NCBI GenBank assembly: GCA_963555705.1
Contig: OY743172.1
Span: forward strand, 22,319,446-22,383,445
Origin: Ligustrum vulgare
Lineage: Eukaryota; Streptophyta; Magnoliopsida; Lamiales; Oleaceae
Length of the DNA: 64,000 nucleotides
Reading direction: 5' to 3'
The notes beneath the pieces were generated by a model that searched no databases, had not been told where the DNA came from, and worked only from the letters and a program-made list of their open reading frames with translations. This document shows, one piece after another, positions 58,298 through 64,000 of the stretch. A program made the position numbers and the translations under genes. Within the stretch, counting starts at the first letter, position 1; each line of letters begins with the position of its first letter.

Positions 58298-59590
58298 ACT
58301 CTTCAAGAGCGGTTAATATTATTTTATAATTGTTATACTTCTTCGAGACTAACAACATATAAATATATTAGACTTGAATATAACGTAAAATAAGATTTTA
58401 CTTCTTCAAGAGCAAAAACGAAATATTCTTCTGAAATATTCTACTAAATAACTCAAATTAGATAATCCTAATGCTGCAATATTCTGTTGGAATATCGATT
58501 TAGGTCAAAATTCTTCTGAAATTTTTATTTAAATTGTTTGTTTTTCTAGAACAGTGATATAAGATTCTTCTGAAATATGTACTATATTATTGAATGTAAA
58601 ACAAACATTCAAACAAATGTTTATTGTAAATTGATATAATCAAAACAAACGATACGATAAGATCGAATAACTATAATGTTTTCTATGAAAATTCAAAGCT
58701 AATAGAATACTAACATTTAAATTCGCAGAAAAAGAAACTATGTTATTCGTAAGCAAGTAACATAATAAATTGAAATATTTATCTTAAATAAAGTTGTTAT
58801 TCTTAAGGAGTAACAACGAAATATTTTTAAAATTAATAACATATCGCATAATATTGAGCTCTTTGAGATCAAATTATATTCCATCGGAATATTTAATATG
58901 AGATAAAATTATGATTCTTCAAGAATCACCATAACAATATATTATTCTACATCATAATAATTTTCTGAATTATTAATAAATCAAAAAACTCGCATTTCTT
59001 TGAGAATAAGAATGCAATATTTATCATAGAGCTATAAAATAATATTCTTCTAAAATATTGAAACGTAGCAATAATGTAATATTATTCTGGAATATTGATT
59101 TGAAACTCATTTAAAAAACAATAATCAATATTCTTTTGGAATATTGGAAATTATAATTCATGCTTTTCAATAGCAAGTAATATTTTCCTGAAATATTAAT
59201 TATATTGTAGTGCTACTTCAGGAGTAACAACAAATTATTTTTAAAAATTATAGATATTTGTTCTTTTGGAGTAATTGATAAATAAATCTTTTCAAAATTA
59301 TGTTTTTCAGGAGCAATTAATATTTTATAAGAATATTATTATAAAAAAATTATGCTGCTTCAGGAGCAACCACAAATTATTCTTCTGTAATAATTATAAT
59401 TCTAAAACTCCGATTCTTCAATATTAATAAATTAAATATTCTTCTAAAATATTAACAATTATAATTTATGCTCTTCAGGAGCAAATAACATTCTTCTAGA
59501 ATATTAATGATAATGTTGTACTACTTCTGAAGTAAAAATAAATTATTCTTCTAGATTATTAATTATCCATTGTGCTTCTTCAAGAGCTAT
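58298..59590. repeat. Array of about 30 small hairpins with differing arms
   Basis: Roughly every 30-60 bases a short palindrome occurs whose centre is TTCTTCTGGAA or CTTCAGGAG. The arms differ but stay complementary within each hairpin: AATATTCTTCTGAAATATT (about 58422), TATTCCATCGGAATA (about 58888), GATTCTTCAAGAATC (58913), AATATTCTTTTGGAATATT (59129), GCTACTTCAGGAGTAAC (59210), ATTATTCTTCTGTAATAAT (59380), TGCTCTTCAGGAGCA (59468). AT-rich, non-coding, and in the place where gag and protease of this Copia element should be. Confidence 0.6.
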
Positions 59591-59950
59591 AACGTATTGA
59601 ATTATCAATTTCAAGTAAAAAAATTCAACACAATAATTTATAAATTAAACACAAATATAAACATGTACGTAAATAATGCATGAATTAAACATAATAACAT
59701 GGGTACACAATCTACATAATTTAGAACATGAATAAACCAATTATTATTGGAAACAAAAAGAAATTAGAGAAATTACCACATCCAGCCTCATTTCTGACTA
59801 GGAATAGTCAATAGCACTAGGGTTATAACTTATAATGCAACATGAATTGGTTGATAATTGCACGCACAAAACATGAGTTAAAAACAAAAAATCAAATTTG
59901 ATCTGCACTGCCAATGATCGAAGTGAAGACCCAAGTTTCATATTATGCAC

Positions 59951-61373
59951 TGATAAGTACATTTTTCGTACTTATTTTGATCCAAGATTTAGAAAATTGT
60001 GATTATTTTAGAGTTTGAGATTGCTTAATTTTTGATTTATTTTGATTGTTTTAGGAAAAACTCGAATTTGGAAGTGACTGAAACAAACGAAGAAGTCATG
60101 TACGGAGTATGTGAAAAAATCAGTGCACAACTTTCAGTAAAAAATCTCCATGGAACCCATAATATATTAGAAAGATAATTGAATTTAGAGTTCAACGTAA
60201 CAAACGGAGCACAAATCGGAGCTGTAGATAAAAAGTTATGCTCGTTTGAAGTTCGGCTAACAGATCAAAATTTAACTGCGGGTCAACCGCGGCCGACCCG
60301 CAGTCTCCGTTTGGGCCCTGTTTGTCGTGACACGATCTCGGTTTGCAATCTACAGTCCGACCGTGGGCCGCATGTACGGTTTTTCGTGATTTTTTGGTTT
60401 TTTTCCATTTGTTTTCAAGCTCACACAAGGATTAAACCACTTTCTTGACTTTTAAACTGAAAAAAGACATATTTTACCCTAGAAGGGAAGTCCCGAATTT
60501 ATTATTCATAGACATTTTACAAGAAATCAAGGAGAAATTCCTAAAAGCCAAAGGACAATTCAATAACTTGGGATGAAGATTGAGTCTTGGTGCAAGAATT
60601 CTTTCTTCTTCTCAAATCAATTCAAGAATTTGGTGATGTTGTCAATTTTTCATTCTTCTTGTTTTTAATTTTATCATGTGTAAATAGATCTATTTGTTGG
60701 GGCGAACGATGTGATGTTTGAATATTCAATTCAATTCTCAAGTTTTTGGTTTAAAATTATTAAGTGTTGACTTTATTATTGAGTTCAATGCATCAATTAC
60801 TTATCATCAATTTGATGAATTGTGGGTTGTTTTCATAATCAGTGAGGTGAGTTAACACCTAGACCAAGTGACAAAATTTGACAATTAATAAAAAGGTAGA
60901 GATACATAGTTGTGATTGTCGTTATCCTTTTGGATTTTTATTGTTCAATGCATCTAATTAGGGCTTATTCTGATCAATCATAGAGATATGCGGTTGACCT
61001 AATTAGATAAAAACTAATTTAAACTCGAGAGGGGAATTTGGATAAAATTGTGAATTCGATCAAACACAATTTTAGAAAAAGAATTGAGATGAGAAATTGA
61101 ATAGGATAATAAGGTCATTATCGTGAGTTCCAACACTTTTAATTCCTAAAAACAAAAATCAAACTTTTCATTTGTTTTATTTTCATATTTCATTTCTTTC
61201 ACTATTTTAATAATTCAGAAATCAAAATCTTGACATTTATTTGTAGTTTAGGAATTGATTAATCGAAACTAATAATAAGTAAATTAGTCCTCGTGGGGTC
61301 GACATTCTGAACTCAAAAAGTCCACTTTCACTACCTATTCATGATATCGTACACTTACGATATTTTCACAACA
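59951..61373 (+). repeat. Solo LTR, probably Ty3/Gypsy (1423 bp)
   Basis: Starts TGATAAGTACATTTTTCG and ends TTTTCACAACA; flanks TGCAC (59946-59950) and TGCAA (61374-61378) form a TSD with one mismatch. Near the right end CTCGTGGGGTCGACATTCTG corresponds to CTTGTGGGATCGATAAACCG in the solo LTR at 9885. The frame pair at 60179-60448 lies in a locally GC-rich part and has no recognised domain. Confidence 0.75.
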
Positions 61374-61493
61374 TGCAATGACTTGAAATCTCAACTTCCA
61401 AATTAAATTCAATTGGAAACCGCCAGATTCCAAATTGGAGACAAATTCAAGGTTTGGAATTTTAATGATTAACAATGTTCTTTTACGCAATGA

Positions 61494-61600
61494 TTACAAT
61501 ATATAAATCAATTTATAAATAATACAATTTTTCGAACTACTTTTGAACCACATATTTACCTAGAAAACACCAAAATAAACAACAAAAATGGTGACTAAGG
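61494..61600. repeat. MITE-like partial copy, GTTTGGTA family
   Basis: Contains AATCAATTTATAAATAATAC, AATTTTTCGAACTACTTTTG and CCACATATTTACC. Inside the minus-strand Copia element. Confidence 0.4.
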
Positions 61601-61790
61601 GCTGTCGAACGCATTGTAAAATGATAAACCATGGTTTGTGTGTGCAAATTCAAAATTGGAATTGAGGAGGGAGTTTATACGAAATTCAGACGTGTAACTT
61701 GAACAAGATTCGGCATCGATTTGATGTACACGTATAAAAAAAAAATCATGTATCATCAAATCAATTTAGTAGAGATTCGTACTGATAACG

Positions 61791-61964
61791 TGTAATAAAC
61801 TAAGAGAAAATTAGAGAAGAATTGAGACACCAACAAATTTGTGTGTTTTATTATCAACCAGAGCCCCATATCAAGGGATCGAGAATATGATTATATAAAG
61901 TAATAATGTCTATGGTTATAGGGATACATTTATTATTCACCAATACAAGATAATATTTACATTA
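61791..61964 (-). repeat. 5' LTR of the minus-strand Copia element
   Basis: 174 bp, diverged from its partner at 54853-55037 but colinear (GTGTTTTATTAT, AAAGTAATAATGT, GATAATATTTACA shared). Confidence 0.8.
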
Positions 61965-61969
61965 GAAAG

Positions 61970-62820
61970 TTTCCTTTTTGCCTGTGGTAATTTTTCATAT
62001 AAATAAATGATATATGATGTAATACTAGAAAAGGGGAGAAAAAATAGATTGCTCCCAAAAAGAAACATATGTAACCTTATTTTGTGAACTTTCAATTTTA
62101 CTTCCCAAAGGGTCTCGTATTTTGTGAACTTTCAATTTTACTTCCCAAAGGGTCTCGTAGCCCGTTCTTAAACTCAGAATCAATTCCCGCATGTTCTCTT
62201 CTTAATCACATCCTAAATTTGTCATTTTTTCTCATCGTTATAAATAAAATACGCCCACATGTGTGATTTTAACAATAAATTATTTTTTATGTATAAAAAG
62301 CATTGTCCATTAAGGTTTAGGGACCTATGTGCGAAGTCTCAATAAAGTAATACTCTTAACTGTAAATTTTCTCAGTCTTTTTCCTTCTCATATGATAAAG
62401 AATATGGTTAAATAAAAAATAGTCATTTTCTACAATAATAAAGAGCAAAAGTAGCTACTAATTAAGTTTTGTTTGTCTCATTTTATAACACAAATAAAAT
62501 AAGTTACTGATTAAACTCCATTCACAGATTTATTATTATTTTTTGTTTTTATAAAGGAGGGGTGGAGTGGGGTGGGGTGGGGTGGGGTGAAGACTCCAAC
62601 CCAGATCCAGAGACTAGTAAGGAGCGTTTTCACCAACTATGACAAATCATTGGTCTCACTAATGCTGGTTAAACCAACACTATTTCCATAAAGAAGTAAA
62701 GCTTCTTATTATTATAATAATTTTTTGGCTTCAAAAATACTTATTTTAAATTTAAACTAATAAAAAATTATTCATTTTAATTTTCTACTTGTAAGTAAAT
62801 TTAATTTACCTAGTAATCTT
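61970..62820. other. Intergenic stretch, no gene seen
   Basis: An exact tandem repeat, TTTTGTGAACTTTCAATTTT continuing to CCCAAAGGGTCTCGTA, occurs at about 62080-62119 and 62120-62159 (40-bp unit). Repeated GGGGTGGGGT lies at 62566-62590. Confidence 0.6.
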
Positions 62821-63540
62821 TTCATGGGTTAGCAAGGACAGTTCCACAACTTTTTGCACATGTTCTACTCATCTACTGGTAGAGCTAGGTACAGAGAAAC
62901 CAAATGTCAAACAGCTTTTGTTTGGCCATTTTAAGGTAAAGTACAATACGAAAATCACATCTTTCTTGAGATTTGTCATTGAGGATTTGATCACTAATCT
63001 TTTTGGTGAGGGGAAAGCTCCTCAGCCCTCCACCGTTCAGACTTTCACACCGTTATCTACTCCTACCCTGCGGTAAGATAAAGTGAAGGCACATATCCAG
63101 AATGAAATTGATGGGATAGGTCTAGGAACCTGCATGCACAACACCGAGGTAGACTTCTCATCACCTACTAAAGCATCTTCATCTGAATCGTGCACACCAC
63201 TGGTCCCTTCAGTCGCTACCCCAACTGTATCACACACGAGCCACACATTGAGATTATAGGTACTAGCTTTTCGCCCATCCCATGGTTCATTGGTGGGTGA
63301 TCCCTTGAGATATGAGGTACTTGATTTTCACCCTTCCGGTTGTAGTCTTTCACCTGGTGGTCTCATTTCATCATATGAGATTATTTACCAATGAGCGACC
63401 AAGGTCATTCACCATTGAACAACCCCGACCAAGACCCTAACTATTATGAGTTTTATGATCGTTTTCAATTGAGACAGTCACAACGTACGACTCGCTCTAT
63501 GTATCACTCTAAGCATAATATGAAGATCATTGCCCCATGA
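62821..63540 (+). pseudogene. Coding-like remnant of unknown family
   Basis: A stop-free plus-strand frame from about 62828 to 63075 reads SSTTFCTCSTHLLVELGTEK, VKQLLFGHFKVKYN and ITSFLRFVIEDLITNLFGEG, with a stop that overlaps a splice-donor-like GGTAAGATA. A second frame (about 63078-63258) gives HIQNEIDGIGLGTCMHNTEV and ends in a Ser/Thr-rich part. A third (63391-63540) encodes a 49-residue Asp/Tyr/Arg-rich piece starting MSDQGHSPLNNPDQDPNYYE. Base composition is less AT-rich than the neighbours. I do not recognise the family; it could be a gene fragment or part of an element. Confidence 0.35.
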
Positions 63541-63685
63541 GTATCATTAAATGTTTTGCGCATATTCCTTGTATTTAATTTTTCCACAAGCTCGTAATTT
63601 AGAATTGGAGTGTTTGTCGCTCTTCCATTTATTGGATGTCAGGTATATGCCCCCTCCTTTTTCTTGTTATCTAATAAAAAACTTA

Positions 63686-64000
63686 GGTGGCGTTCTGTTT
63701 GTATTTTATTTTGTATTTTCATTTTCGAAAATGTTTTGTATTTTGTGTTTTCATTTTTGTTTTCAAATTTGCTGAAAACGCGTTTGATTTGTCATTTCTG
63801 AAAACTGTTTTTGAAAATGAAAAGCTGGAAAACACGTTCTGTTTGAAATTTTGCAGAACACTATTTAAACTATTTTTAATTAATTTGCTTGCAGAATACT
63901 ACTAACTCCAACTCAAATTTCCTTTTACAATACAATAAAAATATGGTTACATGCAACACACTAATGTGAGCATTAAGAGTTTATATTAACACAGCTTGGT
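63686..64000. mobile_element. PIF/Harbinger-type element, copy D, cut by the window end
   Basis: After TTA (63683-63685) it starts GGTGGCGTTCTGTTTG. The next 180 bases match the right end of copy C in inverse order (TTTTCATTTTCGAAAATGTT, CTGAAAACGCGTTTGATTTG, AAAATGAAAAGCTGGAAAAC, ACGTTCTGTTTGAAATTTTG). The other end lies outside the window. Confidence 0.7.

Larger units (their letters stand above)
54853..61964 (-). mobile_element. Decayed Copia element with short LTRs
   Basis: 5-bp TSD GAAAG (54848-54852, 61965-61969). LTRs are 54853-55037 (185 bp) and 61791-61964 (174 bp). On the minus strand the 5' LTR (right) is followed by CGTTATCAGTACGAATC, a form of the tRNA-Met primer site. RNase H ends at 55254-55349 and integrase traces lie at about 57660-57870, both minus strand. 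A MITE (55906-56327), a solo LTR (59951-61373) and an odd hairpin array (58298-59590) lie inside. No frame of useful length survives. Confidence 0.85.

Noticed and set aside
60179..60448. Pair of open frames on opposite strands in a GC-richer patch
   Set aside because: Inside a solo LTR, no domain recognised; mirrored frames suggest composition.

Overview
This 64-kb window looks like nuclear DNA of a flowering plant, most likely a eudicot. It is very AT-rich, has long stretches without coding sequence, and is filled with plant-type mobile elements: Ty1/Copia and probable Ty3/Gypsy LTR elements, hAT, PIF/Harbinger and Mutator-like DNA elements, a Helitron and a tRNA-derived SINE. The only clearly intact host gene is one intronless AGC-family protein kinase on the minus strand (52900-54057), which resembles the UNICORN/UNICORN-like clade. 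I see no tRNA or rRNA gene, no operon-like order and no CRISPR array. Species cannot be fixed from the sequence.

Layout. 1-2160: truncated 3' part of a long LTR, then a broken hAT transposase gene (2160-4178). 4910-5414: small hAT element. 5668-8474: MITE-like elements and a hAT element carrying a solo LTR and an (AC)28 microsatellite. 9851-13716: gag-only Copia element with a Gypsy-type solo LTR inside its 5' LTR. 13717-16030: AT-rich, no gene. 16031-18763: three hAT elements nested inside each other. 20776-23605: hAT element containing a second copy of the gag-only Copia element. 23922-28193: an LTR element with two full LTRs and a third partial one, all inside one target duplication, plus a hAT insertion whose empty site is preserved in the same window. 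30613-34638: three related PIF/Harbinger-type elements, two of them inside a solo LTR (31908-35500). 35612-37848: a hAT element with an apparently intact two-exon reading frame for a BED zinc-finger protein. 38136-38975: Helitron. 40831-47014: decayed Copia element without integrase, split by a solo LTR. 48774-49003: SINE. 49731-50563: three MITEs in a row. 52900-54057: the kinase gene. 54495-54647: Mutator-type hairpin MITE. 54853-61964: decayed Copia element on the minus strand that contains a MITE, a solo LTR and an unusual array of about 30 small hairpins. 63686-64000: a fourth PIF/Harbinger-type element cut by the window end.

There is no pathway formed by neighbouring genes here. The biology of the window is the history of insertions: most elements can be bounded to the base by target-site duplications (TSDs), so the order of insertion can be read directly. 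Element boundaries below come from reading terminal repeats and TSDs by eye. Superfamily names follow from TSD length, end sequences and, where present, protein motifs.
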